Part shown: positions 17,010 to 25,840 of the stretch, one piece after another
How positions within the stretch are numbered: the stretch's first letter is position 1
Layout: each line of letters opens with the position of its first letter
Source: Actinomycetes bacterium
GTDB lineage: Bacteria; Actinomycetota; Actinomycetes; Jiangellales; Jiangellaceae
Length of the DNA: 64,000 bases
Direction: 5' to 3'
Assembly: GCA_021793295.1 (NCBI GenBank)
Contig: JAJYTA010000003.1
Span: forward strand, 1-64,000
Notes under the pieces: model-generated
Seen by the model: the letters and a program-made list of their open reading frames with translations, nothing else
What the model was told of the DNA's origin: nothing
The model's database searches: none
Position numbers and translations under genes: made by a program

Positions 17010-20000
17010 ATGGACGACACCGCGGCGAACACCTCGCCCACCTACCGCGCACTGCCGGCCCAGATCGACCTGCCGGCCATGGAGCACGAGATCCTCGCCT
17101 TCTGGCGCGAGAACGACGTGTTCGCTCAGACGCTGAAACACAGCGAAGGCAGCCCGCAATGGACCTTCTACGAGGGCCCGCCCACGGCGAACGGGATGCC
17201 TGGAGCCCACCACATCGAGTCGCGAGTCTTCAAGGACGTCTTCCCGCGGTACCGCACGATGAAGGGCTACCACGTCCCGCGCATCGCCGGCTGGGACTGC
17301 CACGGCCTGCCGGTCGAGATCACCGTCGAGAAGGAACTGGGCTTCACCGGCAAGGGCGACATCGAGGCCTACGGCGTCGCCGAGTTCAACGCCAAGTGCC
17401 GTGAGTCCGTGCTGCGCCACGTCGACGCGTTCGAAGAGATGACCGAGCGGATGGGTTACTGGGTCGACATGTCCCAGGCCTATCGCACCATGGACGCCTC
17501 GTACGTGCAGAGCGTGTGGTGGTCGCTCAAGCAGGTCTTCGACTCCGGGCTGCTCGTCGAGGACCACCGGGTCGCGCCGTACTGCCCACGCTGCGGAACC
17601 GGGCTGTCCTCGCACGAGTTGGCCCAGGGCTACGAGACGGTCGTCGACCCGTCGGTGTTCGTCCGGATGCCGCTGACCTCCGGCCCGCTGGCGAATGCGG
17701 CGTCGTTGCTGGCCTGGACCACCACCCCGTGGACCCTGGTGTCGAACACCGCGGTCGCCGCGCACCCGGACGTCACGTACGTGGCGGCCACCGACGGCTC
17801 CGAGACGCTCGTGGTGGCCGAACCGCTGTTCGAGGCCGTGCTCGGCGAGGGCTGGACGGTCACGTCGCGCTTCAGCGGCTCGGACATGGAACGCTGGACC
17901 TACCGGCGCCCCTTCGAGCTGGTGGAGCTGAACGCCGACGACGTCGAGCCGAACATCGTCGTCGTCGACGAGTACGTCACCACCGACGACGGCACCGGCC
18001 TGGTCCACCAGGCGCCCGCGTTCGGCGCCGACGACCTGCGCGTCGGCCGTCGCTACGGGCTTCCGGTGGTGAACCCGGTGCGGCCGGACGGGACGTTCGC
18101 CCCCGACGTCCCCCTGGTGGGCGGGCAGTTCTTCAAGCACGCCGACGCCGACCTCGTCCGTGACCTCGACGACCGCGGGCTGCTGTTCCGCCATGTGCCC
18201 TACGAGCACGACTACCCGCACTGCTGGCGCTGCCACACGCCCTTGATGTACTACGCGCAGCCGTCCTGGTACATCCGCACCACCCAGATCAAGGACGCGT
18301 TGCTGCGCGAGAACGAGAAGACGACCTGGTACCCGGAGTCGGTGAAGTGGGGCCGCTACGGCGAATGGCTGCGCGGCAACGTCGACTGGGCGCTGTCGCG
18401 TAACCGCTACTGGGGAACGCCGCTGCCGATCTGGCGCAACGACGAGGACCCCTCGCATCTGGTCTGCGTCGGTTCGCTGGCCGAGCTCTCGGAGCTGGCC
18501 GGGCAGGACCTGTCCGAGCTGGACCCGCACCGTCCGTACGTCGACGACGTCACGTTCACCCTGCCCGGGGTGGCCGGGACGTTCCGCCGCGAGCCCTACG
18601 TCATCGACGTGTGGTACGACTCCGGCGCGATGCCGTTCGCCCAGTGGGGCTACCCGCACGCGCCGGGCAGTGTCGAGGCGTTCCAGAAGGCCTACCCCGC
18701 CCAGTACATCTGCGAGGCCCTCGACCAGACCCGGGGCTGGTTCTACACGCTGATGGCGATCGGCACGCTCGTCTTCGACCGCTCGTCGTACGAGAACGTC
18801 GTCTGCCTGGGGCTGATCCTGGCCGAGGACGGCCGCCGGATGAGCAAGCACCTGGGCAACATCCTCGAGCCGATCCCGCTCATGGACAGCCACGGCGCCG
18901 ACGCCGTGCGGTGGTTCATGCTGGCCAGCGGGTCCCCGTGGCTCCCGCGGCGCGTCGGTGACGCGGCCTTGTCCGAGGCCGTCCGCAAGGTGTTGCTGAC
19001 GTACTGGAACACCGCGTCGTTCCTGGCCCTGTACGGCCGCACGTCCGGCTGGTCCCCCACCCCGGGCGGCCGCTCCGGCGAGGTCACGCCACCGGCCGAG
19101 CGACCGGTTCTGGACCGGTGGGCGCTCTCGGAGCTGCACCGGCTGGTCCGCGACGTCGACGACGCCATGGACCGCTTCGACACCCAGTACGCCGGCGCGC
19201 GGCTGACGACGTTCGTCAACGACCTGTCCAACTGGTACGTGCGCCGGTCACGGCGACGGTTCTGGGAGGGCGATCCGGCCGCACTGGCGACGCTGCACGA
19301 ATGCGTGGAGACGCTCACCCGGCTGCTGGCACCGATGGTGCCGTTCATCACCGAACGGGTCTGGCAGGATCTCGTCGTCCCGGTCGACCCAGATGCCCCG
19401 GCCTCGGTGCACATGGCTGACTGGCCGGCCGCCGATGCCTCCCTGGTGGACGACGACCTCGCCGAGGAAGTGGCGCTGACCCGACGGCTGGTCGAGCTCG
19501 GCCGGGCCGCGCGCGCACAGTCCAAGGTGCGGACTCGCCAGCCGCTCTCGCGCGCCCTGGTCAGCGCACGCGGGTGGGAATCGCTACGCGCCGACCTGCG
19601 CACCGAGCTGGCCGATGAGCTCAACGTGGTCGACGTCGCTTCCGTGGCCGAGTCCGGCGGGGAGACCGAGCAACTCGTCGACGTTTCGGTGAAGGCCAAC
19701 TTCCGCTCGCTGGGCAAGCGATTCGCCAAAGACACGCCGAAGGTCGCCGCCGCGGTCGCAGCGGCCGATGCCGAGGCGCTGTCGGCGGCGCTGAAGGCCG
19801 ACGGGAGCGCGCACGTCGAGGTCGAGGGGCTCGGTTCGGTCGAGATCACGCCCGACGACGTCGTCGTCACCGAGACTCCGCGCGCCGGCTGGGCGGTCGC
19901 CCGCGAGGGTGAGACCGTGGCGCTCGACCTGACGCTGACCGACGAGCTGGTCCGGGCGGGGCTGGTGCGAGAGGCGGTACGCCTGGTGCAGGACGCACGC

Positions 20001-20219
20001 AAGTCCGCCGGTTACGACGTCAGCGACCGGATCGAGTTGGCGTGGCAGGCTACCGAGCCGATGGCCGCGGCGTTGCGCGAGCACGGCGACCTGCTCGCCG
20101 ACGAGGTTCTCGCCTCCACCGTGCACGAGGGGCTCGACGCGTTGGCCGGCGAACCCGACCGCAGCGACGACGAGCTCGGGCTCACCTTCCGTCTGCGCCG
20201 CACCACCCCGAGCTCGTGA
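17010..20219 (+). CDS. ileS: Isoleucyl-tRNA synthetase (eukaryotic-like type)
   Basis: A 1069-residue class I synthetase that charges tRNA(Ile). It shows the HIGH-like region in PPTANGMPGAHHIESRVF, the CP1 editing domain with TPWTLVSNTAVAAHPD, zinc-ligand-like pairs CPRCG and CWRCHTP, the KMSKS-like loop RMSKHLGN, and a C-terminal anticodon-binding domain. The HIGH-region wording and overall length match the eukaryotic-like (IleS2-type) subgroup, which in other bacteria is often less sensitive to mupirocin; resistance here is not shown. The ATG at 17010 follows ggagg at 16992-16996, the site sequestered by the T-box. It converges on divIVA, separated by a repeat element and a strong hairpin. 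Confidence 0.96.
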   Translation: MDDTAANTSPTYRALPAQIDLPAMEHEILAFWRENDVFAQTLKHSEGSPQWTFYEGPPTANGMPGAHHIESRVFKDVFPRYRTMKGYHVPRIAGWDCHGLPVEITVEKELGFTGKGDIEAYGVAEFNAKCRESVLRHVDAFEEMTERMGYWVDMSQAYRTMDASYVQSVWWSLKQVFDSGLLVEDHRVAPYCPRCGTGLSSHELAQGYETVVDPSVFVRMPLTSGPLANAASLLAWTTTPWTLVSNTAVAAHPDVTYVAATDGSETLVVAEPLFEAVLGEGWTVTSRFSGSDMERWTYRRPFELVELNADDVEPNIVVVDEYVTTDDGTGLVHQAPAFGADDLRVGRRYGLPVVNPVRPDGTFAPDVPLVGGQFFKHADADLVRDLDDRGLLFRHVPYEHDYPHCWRCHTPLMYYAQPSWYIRTTQIKDALLRENEKTTWYPESVKWGRYGEWLRGNVDWALSRNRYWGTPLPIWRNDEDPSHLVCVGSLAELSELAGQDLSELDPHRPYVDDVTFTLPGVAGTFRREPYVIDVWYDSGAMPFAQWGYPHAPGSVEAFQKAYPAQYICEALDQTRGWFYTLMAIGTLVFDRSSYENVVCLGLILAEDGRRMSKHLGNILEPIPLMDSHGADAVRWFMLASGSPWLPRRVGDAALSEAVRKVLLTYWNTASFLALYGRTSGWSPTPGGRSGEVTPPAERPVLDRWALSELHRLVRDVDDAMDRFDTQYAGARLTTFVNDLSNWYVRRSRRRFWEGDPAALATLHECVETLTRLLAPMVPFITERVWQDLVVPVDPDAPASVHMADWPAADASLVDDDLAEEVALTRRLVELGRAARAQSKVRTRQPLSRALVSARGWESLRADLRTELADELNVVDVASVAESGGETEQLVDVSVKANFRSLGKRFAKDTPKVAAAVAAADAEALSAALKADGSAHVEVEGLGSVEITPDDVVVTETPRAGWAVAREGETVALDLTLTDELVRAGLVREAVRLVQDARKSAGYDVSDRIELAWQATEPMAAALREHGDLLADEVLASTVHEGLDALAGEPDRSDDELGLTFRLRRTTPSS

Positions 20220-20220
20220 A

Positions 20221-20305
20221 ATGATCATGTTCACTAGGCAATCACCAGCCACACCACCCGTGTACGCCTGGTGATGCAGCACAACGCCTAGTGGTGCGCA
20301 TGATC
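20221..20305 (+). repeat. Palindromic dispersed element A, directly after the ileS stop
   Basis: Starts one base after the ileS stop. Its first 74 bp align without gaps to 58571-58644 on the opposite strand, at about 61 identical positions; the first 14 bp (atgatcatgttcac) and the run gtgatgcagc are identical. The ends are inverted: gatcatg...cactaggc (20223-20239) mirrors gcctagtg...catgatc (20285-20305). Inside, atcaccag (20241-20248) pairs with ctggtgat (20268-20275). The whole can fold into a long hairpin and looks like a REP- or MITE-type element that also serves as a 3' end. Confidence 0.8.
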
Positions 20306-20316
20306 TGGTGAGCACA

Positions 20317-20359
20317 ACTGAGCCCGGTGCCGTGACCACGTCACGGCACCGGGCTCAGT
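20317..20359. terminator. Strong bidirectional hairpin terminator between ileS and divIVA
   Basis: A perfect 19-bp stem, 20317-20335 with 20341-20359, around a 5-nt loop (ccacg). It sits between the convergent ileS and divIVA genes. There is no long T-run, which is usual for actinobacterial hairpin terminators. It can serve both strands. Confidence 0.85.
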
Positions 20360-20384
20360 CAGCGGAATGACCGCAGATGACGCC

Positions 20385-21221
20385 TCAGCGTTGCTCGTCG
20401 TCGAGGAGGCTGGCCACCGACCGCAGCGACCCGCCGGTCTGGGTGGTGGAGTTCGCGCTCCCCTGACCCCCGGTGGTCTGCGCTGCGCCAGCCTGGCCGC
20501 CACCACCGCTGGCAGCGCGGATCTCCTGGCGGGCGTGCTCGGTAGCTTCCTCGTCGGACTCGCCGGCTCCCCCGGACTCGAGCTTGCGCAGCTCGCGCTC
20601 GAGGTAGGACTTCAGGCGGCTGCGGTATTCGCGTTCGAACGCCCGCAGCGTCTCCAGCTCACGCTCCAGGTCGGCACGCTCGGACTCGAGCTTGCCGAAC
20701 ACCTGGGAGCGACGCTTCTGGACCTCCTGCTCGACCGACTCCGCCCGCTGGCGAGCATCCTGCTCGATCTTGGAAGCCTTCGCCTTGGTCTCGGCATCGA
20801 TCTTCTCAGAGCGCGCCTTCGCCTCGCTCATCAGCCGATCTGCTTCGGCCTTGGCATCGGCGACGAGCTCGTCAGCTGTCTTCTGCGCCAAGGCGAGAAC
20901 CTTGGCGGCAGCGTCGCTGGGCTGCCCACTTGCTGCAGCAGCCGGCGCACTCGTGCCGGGAGCCGCGGACGGCGGAGCTTGCGGCGCCTTGGGGGCCTCG
21001 GCTGGACGTGCCTCCTGGATCGGCTCGGCCGATGCGGCAGCGCCGCCACCGCGAGTCACGGCGCCGAGCTTGTCGCGAAGCTCGTCGTTCTCACGTTGCA
21101 TGCGCGCGAGCTCGGCCTCGACCTCGTCCAGGAACTCGTCGACCTCCTGCATGTCGTAACCCTCGCGCAGGCGGACGGTCGTGAACTCCTTGTTCTGGAC
21201 GTCCTCGGGCGTCAGTGGCAT
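20385..21221 (-). CDS. divIVA: DivIVA-domain cell-pole / growth-site protein (Wag31-like)
   Basis: A 278-residue protein that gathers at curved membrane and guides polar growth and division. The N-terminal DivIVA domain reads MPLTPEDVQNKEFTTVRLRE and GYDMQEVDEFLDEVEAELA. A charged coiled coil with KAEADRLMSEAKARSEKID-type heptads fills about residues 105-225. An alanine/proline-rich linker (about 65-100) separates the two. The C terminus is glycine/serine/threonine-rich and probably flexible. The ATG at 21219-21221 has gaggtga just upstream. It is the last gene of the dcw-linked minus-strand block, after yggT. Essential in relatives. Confidence 0.95.
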   Translation of the reverse strand: MPLTPEDVQNKEFTTVRLREGYDMQEVDEFLDEVEAELARMQRENDELRDKLGAVTRGGGAAASAEPIQEARPAEAPKAPQAPPSAAPGTSAPAAAASGQPSDAAAKVLALAQKTADELVADAKAEADRLMSEAKARSEKIDAETKAKASKIEQDARQRAESVEQEVQKRRSQVFGKLESERADLERELETLRAFEREYRSRLKSYLERELRKLESGGAGESDEEATEHARQEIRAASGGGGQAGAAQTTGGQGSANSTTQTGGSLRSVASLLDDEQR

Positions 21222-21267
21222 AGCGTCACCTCGGATGTGAGCATTGGCAGAATGTCACCGTACCTCT

Positions 21268-21555
21268 TCACCCTAGGGATCCGACAATCGCAAGCGCGAT
21301 TTGGACCAGAATGATCAGCACGATGAAAGCCAGGTCAAGGGCGATAGAGCCGATCCGCAACGGCGGTATGACCCGGCGAATGGCCCGCAACGGCGGGTCG
21401 GTCACGGTGTACATGGCCTCCAGCACGACCAGCAGAAGGCCTTTCGGCTGCCAGTCGCGGGCGAAGACCTGGATCCAGTCGGCCACGAGCCGAATCAGCA
21501 ATGCGATGAAGAACAGCCACAGCACCGCGGACAGAACCTGACTCACAACCGACAC
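21268..21555 (-). CDS. yggT: YggT-family membrane protein
   Basis: A 95-residue protein with two hydrophobic segments, about 5-28 and 68-92. Between them is the conserved YggT loop with TDPPLRAIRRVIPPLRIG. It is found next to sepF and divIVA across actinobacteria and many Gram-positives. The role is not well defined; an envelope or division link is inferred from position. The start is a GTG at 21553-21555. The same transcript probably runs sepF - yggT - divIVA. Confidence 0.92.
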   Translation of the reverse strand: MSVVSQVLSAVLWLFFIALLIRLVADWIQVFARDWQPKGLLLVVLEAMYTVTDPPLRAIRRVIPPLRIGSIALDLAFIVLIILVQIALAIVGSLG

Positions 21556-21651
21556 AAGACCTGAACCTACCTGACACGGGACAGTGGTGCCGACAAGGGC
21601 ATCGGCGCGCCGACGACGTATCGTGCCCCAGATCCGGATCCATCGTGGCTG

Positions 21652-22176
21652 TCAACTCTGGTTGAAGAAGGCGCCACCAGCGATACGCGCCTTGTCTTCG
21701 GCGTCGACGTGGACGTCCGCGGGCGTGAGCAAGAACACCTTCGCGGTGATGCGATCGATGCTCCCGCGCAGCCCGAAGATGAGACCGGCGGAGAAGTCCA
21801 CCAGTCGCTTGGCGTCGACGTCGTCCATCTCCGAGAGGTTCATGATCACCGGGATACCGTCACGGAAATGCTCGCCCAGCGTGCGAGCGTCGTTGTACGT
21901 CCGTGGGTGCAGGGTGGTGATGCGAGCCTCCCGGGGCGCGGTGTTGCGCCGTACGGCACTCATCGGGCGCCGATCGGCGAGCGATGCGACCGTGGCCGTG
22001 TGCTCGCGTTCACGCCGCTCGGGCGGCCCTGGCTCGAGGTCGTGGACGTCGTCGTCGGCATCGTCCTCGAACTCCTCGACGTAGTCGTCCTCGTAGTCGT
22101 CGTACTGCTCGTCGTAACGGTCCCGGTCCTCCACGAGGCCGAGGTAGACTGCAACCTTGCGCATTGCGCCGGCCAT
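21652..22176 (-). CDS. sepF: Cell division protein SepF
   Basis: A 174-residue cytoplasmic membrane-binding partner of FtsZ, which stands in for FtsA in actinobacteria. The N-terminal amphipathic membrane-binding helix is [13 protein letters not shown], followed by a very acidic linker (about 20-60). The SepF core is at about 85-165, with [21 protein letters not shown] and [22 protein letters not shown] 22174-22176 was chosen because ggagg lies 10 nt upstream; a second ATG four codons later would also start the helix. The gene for the YggS-like PLP protein, often found between pgeF and sepF, is missing. Confidence 0.95.
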   Translation of the reverse strand: MAGAMRKVAVYLGLVEDRDRYDEQYDDYEDDYVEEFEDDADDDVHDLEPGPPERREREHTATVASLADRRPMSAVRRNTAPREARITTLHPRTYNDARTLGEHFRDGIPVIMNLSEMDDVDAKRLVDFSAGLIFGLRGSIDRITAKVFLLTPADVHVDAEDKARIAGGAFFNQS

Positions 22177-22299
22177 GCTCTCAAATCCTCCGCACTAGTG
22201 GTGGACTCCCCTGTTGCCTTCAGACACTAGCCCCGCCGAATGGCCGAACCAGGCATTTTGCGGCTGCGACACGCCCGTGTGTCGCAGCAGTCTCAACCG

Positions 22300-23022
22300 T
22301 CACACCGGACATAGCCACGCGAGTCCGGCGAGCCGTCCGGTCACTCCGTCGCGGCGGTAGGAGTACGAAAGCTCGTCCTCGACGGTGCAGGTCCCCACGT
22401 CGTCGACGTCAGCGCCGATGGCGCGCAACTGGGCCACCACCCCGGCCGGCAGGTCGAGCGAGGGCGTCCCGGTTCTGCTGACCGCCCACGTCTCCGGCAC
22501 GACCGCGCTGACCTCGTCGCGCATCTCCGCCGGCACCTCGTAACAGCGCCCACACACGGCGGGGCCGACCCGCGCGGACAGTTTCCGCGCACCCAGGCCG
22601 CGCATCGTGCGCACGACCGCCGGGACGATGCCAGCGGCCAACCCCACCCGGCCGGCGTGCGCCACCCCGACGACACCGGCTTCGGCGTCGGCGAGGACCA
22701 CTGGAACACAATCGGCGACGAGGACGGCCAAGGCGCGCTCCGGCGTCGCACTCACCATCGCGTCGGCCTCGCCCGCAGCATCGCCGGACTGGCCGTCCAC
22801 GATCGCCACGTTCGTGCCGTGGACTTGGTTCATGTACGACACGTCACCGGGCTGCAGCCCGATCGCTTCGGCGAGCAGGCGCCGGTTCGTGGCCACCGCC
22901 TGCGGATCGTCACCGACGTGCCCACCGAGGTTGAGCTCGTCGTACGGCGGTCGACTCACACCGCCGAGGCGATCGGTGAACGCGAACCGCGCTCGGCTCA
23001 GCGACCGTTCGTGCCTGAGCAC
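22300..23022 (-). CDS. pgeF: PgeF-family purine nucleoside / peptidoglycan-editing protein (DUF152)
   Basis: A 240-residue member of the YlmD/YfiH (DUF152) family, described variously as polyphenol oxidase, purine nucleoside phosphorylase/deaminase and peptidoglycan-editing factor. The metal-ligand motifs are present: NQVHGTNVAIVDG (His), ADCVPVVLAD (Cys) and GVAHAGRVGLAAGIV (His). The C-terminal YSYRRDG and GRLAGLAWLCPV match the family. It starts with GTG 8 bp after the ftsZ stop, so the two are co-transcribed. The biochemical role in this organism is open. Confidence 0.9.
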   Translation of the reverse strand: MLRHERSLSRARFAFTDRLGGVSRPPYDELNLGGHVGDDPQAVATNRRLLAEAIGLQPGDVSYMNQVHGTNVAIVDGQSGDAAGEADAMVSATPERALAVLVADCVPVVLADAEAGVVGVAHAGRVGLAAGIVPAVVRTMRGLGARKLSARVGPAVCGRCYEVPAEMRDEVSAVVPETWAVSRTGTPSLDLPAGVVAQLRAIGADVDDVGTCTVEDELSYSYRRDGVTGRLAGLAWLCPV

Positions 23023-23030
23023 GCCGATCG

Positions 23031-24233
23031 CTATTTCAGGAAGTCGGGGACGTCGAGATCGTCGCCCGTGGCTGTCGGAACGATACGCCGCTGCTCGCGG
23101 GGCGGAGCGGGGGGCGAGGACGCGGACTCGCCTTCCTGCTCACCCGAGGCCTCGGCGGACTGCTCGGCCGCTGACGACCCGGACTGCTCCGACTCGCCTG
23201 CGCCAGCCGTACCCACCGAGCCGATGGCTGCGGCCGCCGCGGGACCATCGGCCTTGCGGACCGAGCCCAGCTCGCGGCGGGTCGGCAAGCCTCCGTCGAA
23301 CCCGGCGGCGATCACCGTCACCCGGACCTCGTCGCCCAGCGCGTCGTCGATGACCGCACCGAAGATGATGTTCGCCTCGTCGTGCGCGGCTTGCGCGACG
23401 AGGTTGGCCGACTCGTTGATCTCGAACAGTCCGAGGTCGGAGCCTCCGGACACCGAGAGCAGCACGCCGTGCGCCCCGTCGATCGACGCCTCGAGCAGCG
23501 GTGACGAAATCGCCATCTCAGCTGCGGCGACGGCACGATCTTCGCCTCGCGCGGATCCGATACCCATCAACGCCGACCCCGCATTGCTCATGACGGACTT
23601 GACGTCGGCGAAGTCGAGGTTGATCAGCCCAGGGGTGGTGATGAGGTCGGTGATGCCTTGCACACCCGAGAGCAAGACCTGGTCGGCGCTCTTGAACGCG
23701 TCCAGGACGCTGACCTGGCGGTCGCTGATGGACAGCAGCCGGTCGTTCGGTATGACGATGAGGGTGTCGACCTCTTCGCGCAGCGCTTCGATGCCCGCTT
23801 CGGCCTGCATCGCCCGGCGCCGGCCCTCGAACATGAACGGGCGCGTGACGACACCGATGGTCAGCGCACCGAGCGAGCGGGCGATGCGAGCCACCACCGG
23901 CGCGCCGCCGGTGCCGGTGCCGCCACCTTCGCCCGCGGTGACGAAGACCATGTCAGCGCCCTTGAGGACTTCTTCGATCTCCTCCGCGTGGTCTTCGGCT
24001 GCGGTGCGGCCCACCTCAGGGTTCGCGCCGGCCCCCAGCCCGCGCGTGGCGTCGCGGCCGACGTCGAGCTTGACGTCGGCATCGCTCATCAGCAACGCCT
24101 GAGCGTCGGTGTTGATCGCGATGAACTCGACGCCCTTGAGCCCGACTTCGATCATTCGGTTGACGGCGTTGACGCCGCCGCCGCCGATGCCGACGACCTT
24201 GATCACCGCGAGGTAGTTCTGCGGGGCAGTCAC
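23031..24233 (-). CDS. ftsZ: Cell division GTPase FtsZ
   Basis: The tubulin-like ring protein of about 400 residues. The N-terminal GTP-binding strand [16 protein letters not shown], the tubulin signature [13 protein letters not shown], the T7 loop with [11 protein letters not shown], and the C-terminal partner-binding peptide [10 protein letters not shown] are all present. A serine/glutamate-rich linker precedes that tail. I chose the GTG at 24231-24233, which has agagg 9 nt upstream and gives the usual short [12 protein letters not shown] start; an in-frame ATG at 24260 would add nine residues. It has its own promoter region. Its usual neighbour ftsQ is displaced about 2 kb by an inserted gene. 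Confidence 0.97.
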   Translation of the reverse strand: MTAPQNYLAVIKVVGIGGGGVNAVNRMIEVGLKGVEFIAINTDAQALLMSDADVKLDVGRDATRGLGAGANPEVGRTAAEDHAEEIEEVLKGADMVFVTAGEGGGTGTGGAPVVARIARSLGALTIGVVTRPFMFEGRRRAMQAEAGIEALREEVDTLIVIPNDRLLSISDRQVSVLDAFKSADQVLLSGVQGITDLITTPGLINLDFADVKSVMSNAGSALMGIGSARGEDRAVAAAEMAISSPLLEASIDGAHGVLLSVSGGSDLGLFEINESANLVAQAAHDEANIIFGAVIDDALGDEVRVTVIAAGFDGGLPTRRELGSVRKADGPAAAAAIGSVGTAGAGESEQSGSSAAEQSAEASGEQEGESASSPPAPPREQRRIVPTATGDDLDVPDFLK

Positions 24234-24267
24234 GTCACATCGCCTCTCGTTCGAGTTCAACTCTCAC

Positions 24268-24296
24268 CCTCAAGTTGAGGTTTATAGTTATGTCAA
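24268..24296 (-). promoter_or_regulatory. AT-rich ftsZ promoter region with palindrome
   Basis: Read on the minus strand, ttgaca (24291-24296) is followed by a rare AT-rich tract, taactataaac, and then the palindrome cctcaa-c-ttgagg (24268-24280). The tract stands out in this GC-rich context. Similar TTGACA plus AT-rich stretches precede ftsZ in other actinobacteria. I did not find a convincing -10 at the standard 17-bp spacing, so the exact start site is open; the palindrome could be an operator. Confidence 0.55.
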
Positions 24297-24421
24297 CCTG
24301 AGGATAAGAAAACGCTAAGCTCCACAACCGCGTCCGAGACGCAGACACGCCGCGCCCCTCAAGACGAAAGTTGCGGCACGTTTGGTCGGCGGTGAGGCCC
24401 CGTGAGGGGTTCGGGATGGTA

Positions 24422-24463
24422 GTGCCGCGTCGGCGAGGGGTGAAGGTGCCGCGTCGGCGAGGG
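24422..24463. repeat. 24-bp period direct repeat
   Basis: The 18-mer gtgccgcgtcggcgaggg occurs at 24422-24439 and 24446-24463. It lies between the ftsZ promoter region and the second 150-bp element. No gene is supported between 24297 and 24823. Confidence 0.6.
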
Positions 24464-24516
24464 CCGCTCCAAGCCGGTCGTGAGGCGGTGCTGCCGGGCC
24501 TGGGTGCTCGCGGCCG

Positions 24517-24666
24517 GTCGTGAAGATCGTCGTGGCCGCGCCCCGGCCGGCACCGGGTCGTGAAGATCGTCGTGGCCAAAACTGCCGCTCGAGGCCGGTC
24601 GTGAAGATCGTCGTGATGACAAACGCCGCTATAGGGCGCATCTGGGACCACGACGATCTTCACGAC
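24517..24666. repeat. 150-bp element, copy 2 (three direct plus one inverted 18-bp motif)
   Basis: Exact copies of gtcgtgaagatcgtcgtg lie at 24517-24534, 24557-24574 and 24598-24615. An exact inverted copy is at 24649-24666. Spacings of 40, 41 and 51 bp are identical to those of copy 3 at 25841 and nearly those of copy 1 at 13265. Between the last direct and the inverted motif is gccgctatagggcgc, partly self-complementary. This copy sits between ftsZ and the oppositely oriented DUF559-type gene, on the ftsZ side. Confidence 0.92.
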
Positions 24667-24823
24667 CCCGATCCCCCGAGCGGATCCGCCGCATCTTGGG
24701 CCGGCGACTGTGTCCCCTGCCGATGCCGCCCGACGTGTCCACAGGGCACCGAGCGGGTCGTCGGTTTCCACATTTTGCGGAATCGGCCTGGCCCGCGGGA
24801 CCGAGATCTGGCCCGATTCATGT

Positions 24824-25771
24824 ATGACACCTCACATTCGCCCCGCTGATACCCCCGACCGCGCCATCGCCGAAATGGCTCAGCACCAGTTCGGCGTCTT
24901 CTCCCGGCAGCAGGCACGTCAGGCCGGTTTGTCTCGGCATCAGATGGACACCCGCCTCGGCAACGGCCGGTGGGAGACCCTGCATCCTGGTGTATTCAGG
25001 CTCCGGGGTGCGCCCGACAGTCCCGCGGCAACCGCGGTTGCGGGCTTGCTCTACGCCGGGGCGCAAGCCTGGTTCAGCCATGCGACCTCGGCGCGACTGC
25101 ACGGGATCGAGCCGCATCTGTGGCACCGGTGGATCTGGATCACCGTGCCGGTCGCGGTACAGCGTCTGGCCAGACCAGGGTTGAAAATCGTCCGCTCCCG
25201 CCGGATCGACGGGTTCACCGCTACCGCACATGGGCATCCGGTGATGTCGGCCGAACGAAGCGTGGTCGACCTCGCCGCCCTCCTCGATCCGCCGGTCTAT
25301 CAGCAGGTGCTCTACGACGTGGTCAGCCGCGAGGTGGTCACCGTCGACGGCATCCTCGCCGCCGCCGACGACTTCGGCGGTCGTTGCGGCATCGCGCTCG
25401 TTCATCAGGCGATCTCGGAGTTCGATCCGACCTTCGAGTCCGGCGTGGAGTACGAGGCCGACGCGCTTTTCCGCGCAGCCGGCCTGGTGTTCGAGCGTCA
25501 GGTCGAGATACGAGACAACGGGATCCTGCTCGCCCGCCTGGACTTCGCCGATGAAGGCATCAAACTGGGCGTCGAGATCGACGGAGTGCGATACCACTCG
25601 TCGGCGCAGGCACGGCACTACGATCGCGAACGTGACCGCGCGCTTCGCCGCCGCGGTTGGCAAGTCGAACGCTTCACCACCAACGACGTGCGGCAACGCC
25701 CGCGCTCGATGCAGCGTCACCTCGTGGAGGTCTACCGCGAGAGATCGTCGGGGCTCCGGCTGGCGTCGTGA
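24824..25771 (+). CDS. AbiEi-like HTH plus DUF559 endonuclease-like protein inserted in the dcw cluster
   Basis: A 315-residue protein. The N-terminal 60 residues (MAQHQFGVFSRQQARQAGLS and TRLGNGRWETLHPGVFRLRG) resemble the DNA-binding antitoxin domain of type IV AbiEi proteins. The C-terminal 100 resemble the DUF559/Vsr-like nuclease fold: EYEADALFRAAGLVFERQVE, LDFADEGIKLGVEIDG, and RDRALRRRGWQVERFT. Glu/Asp residues that could bind metal are retained. No AbiEii toxin partner is adjacent, so it is an orphan. It is the only plus-strand gene inside the dcw cluster and lies between two direct copies of the 150-bp element, suggesting a late arrival. The start at 24824 gives the usual family N terminus. 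Function unproven. Confidence 0.8.
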   Translation: MTPHIRPADTPDRAIAEMAQHQFGVFSRQQARQAGLSRHQMDTRLGNGRWETLHPGVFRLRGAPDSPAATAVAGLLYAGAQAWFSHATSARLHGIEPHLWHRWIWITVPVAVQRLARPGLKIVRSRRIDGFTATAHGHPVMSAERSVVDLAALLDPPVYQQVLYDVVSREVVTVDGILAAADDFGGRCGIALVHQAISEFDPTFESGVEYEADALFRAAGLVFERQVEIRDNGILLARLDFADEGIKLGVEIDGVRYHSSAQARHYDRERDRALRRRGWQVERFTTNDVRQRPRSMQRHLVEVYRERSSGLRLAS

Positions 25772-25840
25772 CGCACGGCGGGGTTCCCGCGAGCGACACG
25801 GGTGTGGAGGCGTCGTGGTGCGTACCGCCGCTCAACGCCG

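Noticed and set aside
16929-19139. 736-codon open frame on the minus strand
   Set aside because: Antisense to ileS, with repetitive Val/Leu/Arg/Gly composition typical of shadow frames.
24235-24771. 178-codon minus-strand frame running through copy 2 of the repeat element
   Set aside because: Its sequence is mostly the translated repeat (VVKIVV, HDDLHD) and it overlaps the ftsZ promoter; no ribosome site.
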